A stretch of DNA of 64,000 bases, taken from contig CM054140.1 in assembly GCA_028751875.1 (NCBI GenBank), positions 14,420,271 to 14,484,270 of the forward strand, read 5' to 3'. The notes beneath the pieces were generated by a model. The model saw nothing but the letters and a program-made list of their open reading frames with translations, was not told where the DNA came from and searched no databases. Each line of letters begins with the position of its first letter. The stretch's first letter is position 1. This document shows, one piece after another, positions 19,661 through 31,794 of the stretch. Source of the DNA: Rapana venosa (taxonomy: Eukaryota; Mollusca; Gastropoda; Neogastropoda; Muricidae). The position numbers and the translations under genes are program-made.

Positions 19661-20370
19661 GAAAGGGTCAAAAGGCTATCAAGAACTCGTAGCCTACTGC
19701 ACGGGATGCTGCCTGCATACGTTGTTTGATTTCTCGTCTAAAAATCTTCGGGTTTGTACAAAAGTCTCTTTATCTCTTAGCCCACAGTTTTAATCCTTCT
19801 TTGTATATTGTGTATAATCATCTGTATGACATGATTTTAATTGACTGGGGTGTTTTTTTTAAATAGTAAATGATTCAGGTGTGTGTATGTTTGTGTGTGC
19901 TTGCGTGCGTATGTGTGTGTGTGCGTGTGTGTGTGTTATGTGTGTTAAAGGGTTTTTTTAATTTTCAGATGGTACATTGGATAACTTCAATAAGCAGTAG
20001 TTGCTTTTTTTTTTCATCAAGCCGTCTATCTTAAAATTAATAAGGAAGATGGTTTTATTATATATATATTGTGTGTGTGTGAAGTCAAGTCAAATTTTAT
20101 TTCCAGATGGTACATTGAATAAGGATGCATTTCCTTTGTTTCATCAAGCCATCTATCAAGGAACAAAAACAACTGGATCAATAATATCTAACTACATAAT
20201 TACTCATAACCAATATTTTTTTGAAAAACCTGACTCCAAAAGAAGAAGAAAAAAGGAAAAAAACACCCAACCAAAAACAAATTTTAAAAAAACAACAAAA
20301 ACACAAAGAAAAAAACACTACCCCCCCCCTCCCCATGTCATCCAAGAAAAATATACTGCAGAACTCGTAC
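19661..20370. other. Upstream flank of the RhoGAP gene
   Basis: GT-rich from 19878 to 19945. A broken direct repeat: CAGATGGTACATTG at 19967 and 20104, each followed by CATCAAGCC(G/A)TCTATC. Then A-rich sequence with a C9 run near 20323. No gene seen. Confidence 0.6.
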
Positions 20371-20465
20371 ACACATACACTCATGCACACACACACACAC
20401 ACATACACTCATGCACACACACACACAACGCAACATCACACACACACACACACACACACACACAT
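20370..20465 (+). repeat. (CA)n-rich tract
   Basis: Interrupted CA repeat with TACACTCATGCA blocks. Frames across it are repeat translations. Confidence 0.9.
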
Positions 20466-22540
20466 TCATACACATACATACACTGCACATGTGTACTTAC
20501 TTAGATTTGGATTACAAGAAAATGAGAAAAAATCATTTAAAAAATAAAATGTCAAATTATATCAGGTTACAATATCGCCCGTTCTTTCATATTCATACTA
20601 TATCATTAATGACAACCAACACATTCATACTTTTATGATTAATGACAACCGACACACAAAAACCATGAAAATCCCCCAAAAGCAAACAAAATAATCAAAC
20701 AAGAAAACAAACAGAAGTGTGTATGCGTTTAAGTCCTCATCTCTTCCTTTTTGTTTCTTTCTTATTCAAATACTAGATGAGCATTAGACGAATGGTAATA
20801 CTGTAATGGTCTAGACAAGTGCCTTGATTTTACTTAGGGCCTAACTCATCAAGGGTTGTTAGGGGCACTGCTCTGAGTGTGACAGCGTGTCATAGGCTAT
20901 TTGAATCTGGCAGAGCCCGTCTCTCACCAGGTAATAGGGTGCATGCTGGGTATGTCGGTGTCAGTCATCAGCCATAGATAGCTCACTATTCTGTGAAAGT
21001 CAGAAATGGTTTTATCATTTGCACAGATCTACATGTGCAATCATATAAATTCTGATTCATTTATTGCTTATTGGACTCATGTTGTGCATTAAGGTGTACA
21101 AAGAATGCTCTAATCATTAGACTGTTCTGCACCTGGTCTTTGTAGGTACTTATGCAAATAATTTTTAGTAAATCATAAGAAGGGCATGATAGATGTGGGG
21201 AAAATTCTGAAAAGGTGACAGATTTTTAATATTCTTAAGTTGATTTTCGAGTCATAGAAGTAAGTACTATGTATTGTGGGGATCCCAGTTTGTACGATTT
21301 GTTAACAATAACATATCTACAGGTGTGCGAGTGCCTTCTTGTACATATGTGTAAACATACATGTATGTAGATCAAGCATATACATGGATACAGAGCCTTA
21401 ACTCATATCAGTGTTCAATGAATTGAAGAAATATGAAAGTGCAGATTTGACACTTTTACAGTTATCACTATCCAAAGCTAGTTTAAGCTACTCGGATAAG
21501 CAAACTTCTCTTTTGAATTTTTTTTTTTTTAATAAAGTAAAGATTTGTCAAAGTTAATTTCAAAGGAAGTTCTATTCTAAAGTATGTTCAGAAAAAAATT
21601 TGGAACAGTCAACTTTTGTTCTCATGGTCAGCCACAAAGGACAGTTAAATTTATGAGAATACTTTATTCACATGCATCTAGTTCAGTAATTATGTGCATT
21701 TACTTACATCTAACATGAGCATTTATAACCTAAACATCTTGTATTCTTCCACAGGTTGAATGGACGCATCACTTTGCATAGGTTTAAAGTCACGCATTGG
21801 GGAATTTAGATTTGTATTGTGCATGGAGTGCTTGAATGTACTAAAGTCAAAGTGTACACATCTTGTGCATGCATGTTTATTTCTGACAGGCATTTGAATG
21901 CATCCGAATCTGTCAGTTATCCATGTATATTTGATGGACTGGGTACATTAAGAGTTGTTTGCCTATGTTTGATGGACTAATTGAGAACACTTGAAAGGAA
22001 GGGAAGAGAGAAGAGGGAGGGGGGTAGAGAAGTTCAGATAAAAGAAGTGTATGCATCCTATATCTTGTACACATTCTACACTAAGTCATTCAGTCATAAA
22101 TGTAACTCTGAACAAAGACTTTGGACAAGTTTTTGTTTTATTCATGGTCTTGATTTTTTGCGCTTATTCACAAGTATTACTATTAATCATCATAATCATA
22201 ATGATGTATGGCATTTATATAGCGCTGAATCTTGTAAAGATGACAAATCAAAGCAATATGCATATTCTAATCATTTATACACATACAATCATCCACAAAT
22301 AACTTTTTGACCCTGTCATTCTAAAGCATTTTTTTTCTTATTTCAGCTGCGAGCCGGCTACCCAACCCTACTCCAACCTTTCTTTTTTTGGCTGAAGGGG
22401 GAGGTAGGCTTTTCCCAATGCTCTGACCAGCAGTGACAATGACCAATCAACTGACTTATGTTCTCTTTTGAATTCTCACACCATGATTTGAAATATCTAA
22501 GACCACAATAGTGTTCATTCCAATATGTTTTTCAAACACA
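20466..22540. other. Intergenic sequence without a recognisable gene
   Basis: AT-rich, with many short stops in all frames. CATTTATATAGCGCTGAATC at about 22212 resembles a motif common in dispersed invertebrate repeats. Nothing else supported. Confidence 0.5.
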
Positions 22541-22795
22541 GAAATGATAAAAAGCTGCTTTCCCCTGTGGGGATGCTGGGGTCCTATCAGTGTAAATAGC
22601 ATCCCCACCTGGAAATTATGAGCTAGAAATTTCCTCTTTTCTATCATTCTCTAGTTGTGCCTTGTTCCTTTTCTTCCTGTCACCATAAGATAATTCTCTT
22701 TTGGCAAAGTCGGATGTGCTAGGCCCGACTTACAGGCGCTTAACGGCAGCGTAACATTTTCACTCATATATCGAACAATAGTTGCTGTATGATTA
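22540..22795 (+). repeat. Dispersed repeat R, copy 1
   Basis: Shares an ordered series of blocks with 56115-56420: a GATGC...CTATCAGT stretch, AATAGCATCCC, GGAAATT, TAGAAATTTCCTCTTTT, TTGTTCCTTT and CTG(C)TTGTCACC, then a GTAGCGTA/GCAGCGTAA block and AATRGTTGCTG. Strongly diverged; family unknown. Confidence 0.6.
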
Positions 22796-23039
22796 TGTGC
22801 AAAACATGAAATTGTGAATTTTAAAACAGAGGGAGCTGTGCAAAGCTTGTATTTTGCCCAGGAAAGGAAAGGAAGTCAGTTGGGTGGTCAAGTGCCAGTG
22901 GTGTGTGCTCACCATGTGATTTCTAAACTGAATTATGAATTGGTCAATATTGTACAGGGCTGTTATGAAATATAGGCAAAATGAAAACATTTCTAGTTGA
23001 GATTCTAAAACAAGCATTGGGTTCAGGACAAAGAAATTT

Positions 23040-23165
23040 TAAAAGTTTAACTCTCAGAGGACGGCTGTCCGCTATAGCGGATCGGTGTAAAGCCACGGTT
23101 TCCGGAGGACTCGCCACTATAGGGGATTTGCTGTTTGCAGATTTTTCACGTGGTAGCCGCATGAT
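23040..23165 (+). other. GC-rich island with a 14-bp palindrome
   Basis: GC-richer than its surroundings, with TCCGCTATAGCGGA (perfect palindrome) and ACTCGCCACTATAGGGGAT nearby. A 63-codon frame spans it but has no recognisable features. Possibly a piece of an old transposon. Confidence 0.35.
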
Positions 23166-25690
23166 ACTATGACTCGTGCAGCTAAACATAGCTTCATGAG
23201 CCTGTCCAACGTCGAATGCAGTGGGTTGTCAGGTGATTCCGTGTGTTCCAAGCTCTTTGTTCGCAGTTGTAGAGAGTAGCTGACATGCCCAGCATTTTTG
23301 CATGTGTCAGAAGCAAAATAGAAGGGATCAGATTAGGTCTCCATGTCGGCGTTTTACTAAAGTGAGAGCTTCAATTTTTATATATGTACTAACCCAGTAT
23401 GTTATACATAAGTTCAGAAAATTTCATTTTCTTACTATGTGTTTTGTATTTTTTATGATTTTTTTTACTAACCATTACAAATGGGCCGTCTGTGGGGAAA
23501 AGCAAGGGAGAGAATTAGCCGTCCCGAGCGAGTAAAATGAAGTGTGCTAACAGACCAAGGAAACTACTGATAATATTTACAACACAATAGAACAAAATCA
23601 ACATGCTACTGTCAAATTGGGTTTCAAATTCACCTTTTCATATAGTACACTCAACTGGAAAGCAGCTTCAAATGCAATACATTTTAAAATAATGGACAAT
23701 AAAATTCAAAACCACTAGTTTCACATAAAAAGGATATGTTAAAGGCATGAATAAAGCCATGTCCAAGTTGTGATCAAGAATTGATACAGGCAACAAGCTA
23801 CCATGTACAGTCAGCATTCATTTCAAGGTGAAAAATGTGAGTATTGCTTGGAATGGTTACAAGCAACTAAACCAATTACACAACTACCCAGATAAGCAGA
23901 CAAACTTTTAAACCTCCAAAATACTGACTCAAATGTGAAAAAAATCACTACTCAAGATGTAAATCTAAAAGAATTGTGTAATTCACTCAAGAAATGGCAA
24001 TGTTATGTTCAGAAGAAAATTATCAGAAAGTTTTATTGGGTCACGCTTAGCAGTATTATCATGCTTGCTGTTTACACAGAACACAGCAGTTGACACTACC
24101 CAAATTTTACCATGTACAATGAAAAAATGGGCTTCAGAAATGAACTGCTTCACTTCGAGTACAAAAAAGCAAAATGCAAGGAACGTCGTCTTTTGGTAAT
24201 CAAGTCCAAGAGAACTATACTAAAATCAGTAAATGTTTCAATATGAAATAGAATGTGATCAACAAGCAAAGAAAAGCGGAAAATGCAAGCACTTTAATTA
24301 AAAGACTAGCTGTCCACCAGCATTCCTTGATGAAAATTTTTTTTCCATCTGGACAATGTGATTTAAAGCAAAAAGCCATTAATACAGCCAAGTGTTTCGT
24401 ACAACTCAAACGGTTTGCAACCAACCAATAAACACACAGACACACTAAACCATTTGCTACAACCCAGGTTTCATAAGAGAACAGCGAAAGCAAGAAGACT
24501 GAACAAACAAAAAAACACACACAAAACACTTGTACCACACTGTACTACCGCAGTGATCTGCTAGAATACACTTCACATTTGCAACACTGGAATTTTAGAA
24601 CACACACTTGAAGTGAAGTTGCAGAAAAGCACAAATTAGCGTAACAAATCCAGTACAAAGGTTAGACAAATGCTATGAGCACTGATCGCTTTAGTCTTGC
24701 CAACACAACCAGATTCCATGGGGCCTCTAGCCTTTAAAAAAATCATCCTTTGTATCGTTTTCTTCTCAATTTTTGTTTTTTTGTAAATTGCATTGTGGGG
24801 CCTCCAATTTTTTCCCCACTTTTTTTCTTTTCAATTTAATATATAAAAAAATTTCAAGGCTGTGATAAAAGCCCATTTGTGCTGACAATGGAAATCAAAG
24901 ACTGCTGGGAGAGTTTATTAACGGGCAGAGTGATGCGACCTGGGTAATGGGCATGTCCCTGATCTAAAGTAAAGCAAGCAAATAAGATAAATACACACAC
25001 CAATACAACATGCCTGCATTCTTATACACATGATAGACAAAGGCAAAAATGGTTTTCTTATACCAGATTTTGTAAAACAGCAAATGGGGGGGAAATGTAT
25101 TTTCTAATATTAAGTTGCTAAATAGAATGTACACAGAAATATTTTTGAAAATCAAAATACCTCAGTTGAAAACAAAAAAATGCCATTCCATTACTTCATC
25201 CACCACCACTATTTCAAAAATTATGGTGCATTTTCTTTTAAGTCAATGTTGCTTACAGTTGCAAATACAGCAATTTTTAAAAAATACTTTAAACCACCCA
25301 GACATGCAGAGAAAAATTCAAATTGCTATTTCAGTAACTGCTATTTTCCACAACACACATGCATGCGTGCACGTGTGCACACACACATAACAAAAAGACA
25401 TGCGCGCACACACACCACACACCTCTACAAAATAATGCATCTTATGCTGAATGCACAATATAGCATAAACTAGTGATGACAAATACCTGAGGTAACCATT
25501 CCATAGATATGTATGCAGCACAAATCCATCCTTCACACACACGCACACATTCTGACATGAGCATACTTTCTACCCCTCTTTAATTACACCTCTCTTTCTG
25601 TAATACATCCTCACTGTCTCCCGGTATCTTCCCCAATGATCTTTCAGTAATGCATTCTAAAACAAGCACCCCTTTTTTAAACTGCCCCCT
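23166..25690. other. AT-rich sequence, no gene seen
   Basis: Read on both strands: no frame with protein-like composition, no splice-flanked segment that convinces. Short CA run at 25355-25425. Confidence 0.5.
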
Positions 25691-25702
25691 GCCAATAAAA
25701 AA

Positions 25703-26008
25703 CAAAAACCAACTTCACCCCTCCTTGAAATGATTAATCATGCATTCTAAAATCATCTATCCCTTTATGATATAATATGTACCAAGACATTCTACCACCA
25801 CCACCCCTTCCTACCATCCTTTTCCTTAATATTCTAACACTCCCCCCCCCCCCCCCCCGCCCCCAACAAAAACCAACTTCACCCCTCCTTGAAATGATTA
25901 ATCATGCATTCTAAAATCATCCATCCCTTTATGATATAATATGTACCAAGACATTCTACCACCACCACCCCTTCCTACCATCCTTTTCCTTAATATTCTA
26001 ACACCCCT

Positions 26009-26041
<33 letters not shown>
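25703..26041 (+). repeat. 164-bp tandem duplication ending in long C tracts
   Basis: ACAAAAACCAACTTCACCCC recurs 164 bp later, and the following sequence including CATGCATTCTAAAATCATC and ACCATCCTTTTCC is nearly identical. Each unit ends in a C run: 17 C at 25842-25858 and 32 C at 26010-26041. Confidence 0.92.
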
Positions 26042-26044
<3 letters not shown>

Positions 26045-26067
26045 CCTGAAGATCTTTGCCATTGTTT

Positions 26068-26230
26068 CATTATTTTTTCCCGAGAATGGAATAAGCACTT
26101 GTGCTTTTTTACATCATGTCCCTGTGTGCATGCGATTTTGTAATTTTGTCATCTGTTCCCACCAACACAAATGGCCTACTCTTCCAAAAGGCGTAACAGT
26201 TTTAAACATGTGCGCAAGGTGGTTCTGTAT
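26068..26230 (-). mobile_element. SINE family A fragment with tail 1
   Basis: On the minus strand it carries the body with AGTAGGCCATTTGTGTTGGT and the tail GAATAAGCAC read inverted, as at 18200-18330. The tRNA head is not recognisable. Confidence 0.65.
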
Positions 26231-26487
26231 ATACCATGTTCTCTACCTGCTTTTTGTGTCCACATGTGGGGCCAGGATTAGAGTTGAGGTTAATGTTAAG
26301 GTCAGGGTTAAGAGTTACTAGCGGGTAAGGGGTGTCTGTCAGCTGGTCAGTCTGAATATTAGCATGCATTCATGCAGAATATATTATGTGGACACAATAG
26401 CACATAGATAAATGGTACGTAGCTCACAACAGTATGGAGCTTTAAATCAAAATCAAAAAGGTGGGTGTCAGGACCATTTCAACATTC

Positions 26488-26815
26488 ACTTGCTTAACAA
26501 GTAAACTGCGAGGTTCTGGGTTCGATTCCCAGCCTTGCACTTTCTTCCCAATGAGAGAAAAATTGAACTCAGTCAAGTCTTTCAGAGGAGACTCTGAACC
26601 AGTCAGACTAATGTGTTTATGGACTTGAAAACATCGAAACGAACTGCAAGTTGAATATTGGCAAGAGCAAGAAGATACCTCCAGACTGTCCCTGCAATAT
26701 TGGTTGGTTCAGATCCAAACCCTGAAGTCAGAATACAACTACCTTAATGGTGGGCAAAAATCACAAATACAAGAAAAAATGGGTGAACCTCGGAGTTCTA
26801 ACCAAGGAACAACCA
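26488..26815 (+). mobile_element. SINE family B with tail 2
   Basis: Head with a strong B box (GGTTCTGGGTTCGATTCCCA) after CTTGCTTAACAAGTAAACTG; body with GTCAAGTCTTTCAGAGGAGA; then the tail 2 block TACCTTAATGGTGGGCAAAA ... GGTGAACCTCGGAGTTCTAA ... AAGGAACAA. Confidence 0.68.
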
Positions 26816-27059
26816 TTTTTTTAATTATAACCACCAGTCCTATCAGCTAACCTGTGCATTGCACTTCAGTGTCCAGGCCCGAGACATTTTTGAAAAAGTT
26901 GCAGTCATTTTGAAAAATTAAAAAAGCCCCAATAGCCCCCCTTTTTTCTATCGCCACTGCTCTAAATGTGCATCTGTACCCCTCCTTAACACCCCTCTGC
27001 ACCCCTCTTCCTTGCCTCTCGTTCCAGCCTTATGTCTCCTCCCCAGTACTATCCCCTTT

Positions 27060-27215
27060 ACATATACACACTCACACACACACAATGACAGACACAGAGG
27101 CACACACACACAAACATGCACACACACAAGCACGCGCACACACACTGGCATGCGCACACACACACTGGCGTGCGCACACACACTGGCATGTGCACACACT
27201 GGCACACACACACTC
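27060..27215 (+). repeat. (CA)n tract with a CTGG-containing higher-order unit
   Basis: CA repeat in which ACACACTGGC(A/G)TGCGCACAC recurs four times at about 20-bp spacing. Confidence 0.88.
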
Positions 27216-27960
27216 AATCTCACCTAATCCAGAGAAAATTTTCTCTTTTGATAATTTGTTTTAAATTTGCCACCTTTCCACACTGGTACTTTGCACTTTA
27301 TAAAATTATATTTGAAGCATGTTAGCAGTTATGTATTCATCTGCTACTCTTGTCAAGTCGCTCTCTTCCTCCAAATAAAAACTTCTACCAAAAAAATAAA
27401 CTCTACTATGAGTAGCTCCTTGGCATTTAGCCTCTCAACACGCACACGCACACACACACACACAAAATCAAGATCCACTTCAAGTTTAACAACCAAACGA
27501 AACATACAAACCCTACACACCAAGAAAAAGTCACTTAAAATTGATTCACTTCAAATTCAAAATAAGTATGTAACAGATATTGCTTCTTCCAATTATCAAA
27601 TGCCAGCAGCATATTACACAAATCCTTTTTCCTTACGGCAGCTAATGGGCAGTATGGAAAATGTCTAGCATTCCGATTTCATAAATCAAATTTAAAATGC
27701 ATGTAGAAAAACAAACAAAAAACCCCTCAGCTTTTCCTGCATTTCTGCTTATCTGAAGAGGCATTCTACCCTTTCATTTTATTACGATTATGTTTTACTA
27801 CTTTGCCTCATGCAGATTGCAGAGCATCATCTTTTTTAGTTGATTTTTTTTTGTTTCAATTTTTCTTTCTTTTTTCTGTGTTTTTCTGGAAAACTTTTTT
27901 TTTGGGGGGGGGGGATATCTTTTTGTTACAGGGTTTTTTGTTTGTTTTAACATTTTGTTG
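27216..27960. other. AT-rich sequence, no gene seen
   Basis: Contains a G9 run near 27904 inside a T-rich stretch. No coding or RNA signal recognised. Confidence 0.5.
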
Positions 27961-27975
27961 CCCCTCGTAAGCCAA

Positions 27976-28051
27976 CTAGGTGGTGGATGATGGGAGATCT
28001 TGATTTCTAGGGTGTCCTCTTCCTCGATAAGACGTCCTTGTGATGGGTGTC
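27976..28051 (-). CDS. Exon-like segment, possible terminal exon of an unrecognised gene
   Basis: Acceptor GTTTTTCTAG precedes an open stretch which in one frame reads TSYRGRGHPRNQDLPSSTT and stops at TAG 27978-27976. RG-rich C-terminal tails are common in RNA-binding proteins, but no domain is visible. A corrupted copy lies near 47690-47790. Confidence 0.25.
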
Positions 28052-28269
28052 CTAGAAAAACATATGAACAAAGTATAAGAACAGTGTTGCTGGATGCAAC
28101 AGGAATCTTGCATTTGACTGGAATAGATTTTAGTGTTAACTGTTATGATCCTAGACATGGTGATGATGCACACATGGAGAACACCAAACTCTCATAAATG
28201 CTTCCTACAACAAGTAGGTGATAAAAATATACTTTGCATAGACCCATTCTTCTACAACAAAGATGATTT

Positions 28270-28500
28270 CAGTCAGATCAACGATATTCACCTGCCTAAC
28301 AAGTAAAACGTGGGGTTCTGAGTTCCATTCCCAGCCTTACGTTTTCTTCCCAGTTTGACAGGAAAATCACACTGAATGTCAAGTCTTTCACAGGAGACCC
28401 TAAACCATTCAGATCCAAGTGCTTACAGGCTTGTGCATATCAAAAGAACCCACTACAGTTCATCAGAAAGAGCAAAGAGCTACCTTTTGACTGTCCAGGC
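28270..28500 (+). mobile_element. SINE family B fragment
   Basis: CTGCCTAACAAGTAAAACGT, then GGTTCTGAGTTCCATTCCCA (B-box region) and GTCAAGTCTTTCACAGGAGA parallel the copy at 26488. Tail 2 is not found here. Confidence 0.6.
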
Positions 28501-28560
28501 AAAATCAAAATTGGTATGTTCTCTCTCTCTCTTCCATTTCCATGAAAGATGAAAAGGGGT

Positions 28561-28592
<32 letters not shown>
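28561..28592 (+). repeat. Poly-G tract (32 G)
   Basis: Uninterrupted G32. The equivalent tract at 48324-48355 marks the point where the duplicated sequence changes from corrupted to accurate. Confidence 0.95.
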
Positions 28593-28593
<1 letters not shown>

Positions 28594-28825
28594 ATCTGTA
28601 GCCAGATATGAGTGTGCTCACACATGGCACTTTGCAGTCTTATCCAAAGGACTTTCAGGGAAATGGAGTTGGCACAGAATTCCGTGGGAAAACCTCCTCA
28701 AACCCATCACCTCTCTATCCCTTCCATCTCTCTTGGTTATTTTCTGCCTACCCACTTTCCTGCCTTTCTCCAAGAACATCTAAAAAAAAAAAAGTTTTTA
28801 CAAACCTTTCAATGAGCCACCCTGA

Positions 28826-29015
28826 AGTCAGAATGTCTGTTGTGGCCAGTAGGCAGACCTCCAGCTTCGTGACAAGTGCAGAAGTCGTCCAGACACTGCG
28901 AATTGTAGGCCAGAAAGAGGGAAACTGCAAACGTTTCCTGATCACACACTGGTAACTGACGAGTGGTGCCAGATGGCGTGTCTGTTCTCTGGCGCTCGAT
29001 TCCCGTCCAGCTGTT
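28826..29015 (-). CDS. Exon-like segment, unrecognised gene
   Basis: On the minus strand the acceptor TTAACTGCTTACAG is followed by about 190 bp open in two frames and ending at a weak donor AGG|GTGGCT. One frame includes CDQETFAVSLFLAYNSQCLD, the other VIRKRLQFPSFWPTIRSVWT; a phase-2 join of the second to the segment at 28051 would stay open. The same sequence lies at 48585-48774 with very few changes. No domain recognised. Confidence 0.25.
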
Positions 29016-29202
29016 CCTGTAAGCAGTTAAAGTCATGAGTGACAAGGAAATTTTGACAGCTTTATTAGCTCAGGTATTGCAATGATTTGGTCTTACTCTT
29101 TAAAACGATTACATTCACAATTATTATCCCAAAAACAGTGTAATATTTCATTTGCTGCTTTTGTTTCCTCATATATAAAGATGTTTTGATCTCATAATGA
29201 AA

Positions 29203-29702
29203 NNNNNNNNNNNNNNNNNNNNNNNNNNNNNNNNNNNNNNNNNNNNNNNNNNNNNNNNNNNNNNNNNNNNNNNNNNNNNNNNNNNNNNNNNNNNNNNNNN
29301 NNNNNNNNNNNNNNNNNNNNNNNNNNNNNNNNNNNNNNNNNNNNNNNNNNNNNNNNNNNNNNNNNNNNNNNNNNNNNNNNNNNNNNNNNNNNNNNNNNNN
29401 NNNNNNNNNNNNNNNNNNNNNNNNNNNNNNNNNNNNNNNNNNNNNNNNNNNNNNNNNNNNNNNNNNNNNNNNNNNNNNNNNNNNNNNNNNNNNNNNNNNN
29501 NNNNNNNNNNNNNNNNNNNNNNNNNNNNNNNNNNNNNNNNNNNNNNNNNNNNNNNNNNNNNNNNNNNNNNNNNNNNNNNNNNNNNNNNNNNNNNNNNNNN
29601 NNNNNNNNNNNNNNNNNNNNNNNNNNNNNNNNNNNNNNNNNNNNNNNNNNNNNNNNNNNNNNNNNNNNNNNNNNNNNNNNNNNNNNNNNNNNNNNNNNNN
29701 NN
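29203..29702. other. Assembly gap (500 N)
   Basis: Exactly 500 N, the usual placeholder for a scaffold join of unknown length. Open frames across it are meaningless. Confidence 0.99.
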
Positions 29703-30469
29703 GTACGAGGCACACAAAATTATGCGGTTTTAAAAAAGAACCCCGGGGTTATCTTCACAAAGCATGATCAGTGGCTTTCAGCCTGCACTTTTTGTTTTTC
29801 TCTCAAAGACGGACAACAGCCTTCAAAAAACTGGCATAGTCAGCATCAGAGGGTCAACAAAGCATCAAAGATTTTTCTGTTTTCCAGTTCCCAAATCTGA
29901 CACTCCAGATTTCTTCGGGGTGGCTCCCTGATGCTGCCAGGTCTGTTTCCCTTTTGCCAAAAGCCCCCCAGTGACAAAGGTGCCTCTTTCCTCTGTGCTG
30001 CGGGGGGTGTGGCAAAAGAGTTCCTAAGAGTAACTGGGAAGCGAACGCGGGCTGTTTTCTTGTAGTGGGAAAACTTTTACAAAGCGAAATTTTTGTTTTA
30101 ATTTTTCAGAAATGGAATATTTTCTTGTAAACGGGAAAATGAAACCGAATTTGAATCGGGAAAGGGAATTTCCAAAAAAAAAGAGGGGTTTGGCAGCTTT
30201 GAACCCATGAGTAAAAAATTTTTTAAATTTGGGGAAGGTTTGGTTCCGCCTGTAAAACCCAAAATGTTTTTGTTATGGATTTTTGGGAAAAGACGGGACC
30301 AAACATTTAAACATAAATCCACATCCACATAAATTACATGGTCAATTTCAAAGTGAAAGGTACTGGTGGGTATGCACCTAATTTGAGGGAAGGTAAAATC
30401 CCCACCCTTGATTCACCAGGCCGGGAGATTTAAAACTCTGACTTCAGGACCCATTTGATTGAATCAGTC

Positions 30470-31090
30470 AAACCAAGACTCCCTTTACCCCGAAATTTTC
30501 CGGGTGTCGAACGAAGTAAACAACCTGATTCCTTACTACAGTTAAAGGGAAAGAACTCCAAAATTAAAAGGGGGCACTCTCCGTTGGGTTGGAACATCCC
30601 AACTGCAAAAACTGTAGCAAAAAAGATCGTTTTTTTAGTCGTATTTTGTGTTTTTTTCATACGGGGGGAAGTTCGGTTCAAAATGGGTGAAAACTTCTTG
30701 TTAAGGGATAAAAACTTTTTCACGCTGTAAAATGGCAAATAAAAATGTAGATTTACCTAAAATGTGAAAACGACGTTTTATGATTCAGCTGATCGTGCAT
30801 TAAAAAAAAAAAGATGAGATTTTTTCCTGACTTATGTTTGACGTTTTTTGAGATCGGGGGACCAAAAAAGACAGGGGGGTATAAAAAAAAAATATTTTTT
30901 TGTCAAATTTTTTTTTTTTTTACTTTAATATATTTTCCACTGAAAATCATGCTAACTAATTTGAGCTTCCTAGAATTTAAAACGATTAATACTGCATTGG
31001 GCAGACTATAGGAATTTCATGACTAGTAGTTTCTGGTAAAAGGGATATGAAAAACAGTGGGACATAAAATTTTTTTCCCCGGAAAAATTT
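30470..31090. mobile_element. Corrupted duplicate of the piggyBac-like MITE copy B
   Basis: Follows 11438-12112 block by block (CGAAATTTTCC, GGGCAGACTAT) but both termini are damaged, so no TTAA pair is readable. Not an independent insertion. Confidence 0.8.
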
Positions 31091-31794
31091 TATTGCAACT
31101 TTTTTGGTTTTTTTAAGATTAAATTTTCAATTATAATCTGTCATTTTACAAAAACATAAATAAAGAATTAATTTTGGGGGAAATAAGGGAAAGTCGCATT
31201 AAAAAACCCCGGAAGTATTTCCTTTTTGCCCAGGCAACAATTAATTTACTCAAAGGTTTATAAAATATAACCAAAATTAAAGAAAAATTTATTTTTAAAG
31301 GTCCAAATTTTTAAAATCATTATTTTGAAAACACAATTTTTGCGTTATCACACAAAAACAAAACAAGTTCCCAAAAACACACAAAAAAGAATTTAAACGA
31401 AAAGTATCAAAAAAAAACTGAACAATTTTTTTAAAAAAACCTTTAAGATTTTTCCAACCCCAAAAATTTGAAAAATTTTTAATTTGGGTTGGGGAAACCC
31501 TTGTTTTCAAAAAAACAAAAACCTTGAAAAGTAAAAAATTCTTTTTGGTTTCCCAAATGGTATTTTTTTTAAAAAATATTCCCAAAGTGGGCATAAAAAA
31601 TTTTTTAAAAAAAATTTAACCACAAAAACCCGCTGGGGTCAAAACATGCCCCTTCACATTAAAAAATTTTCACATGCACCCCGGGAAAATTCATAAGAAA
31701 AGGGTTAAAAACCAAATATTTTCCATTTTGATTTTTAAATCACGAAAGCATTAAAAACCACAACACCCACTAATAAGTTAAACACGGGGGGGGG

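Noticed and set aside
26500..26545. Possible tRNA gene from GGTTCGATTCCCA
   Set aside because: Only the B-box side is tRNA-like; it is followed by a SINE body and tail.
29065..29733. Open frames across 29203-29702
   Set aside because: They consist of unknown bases in the assembly gap.
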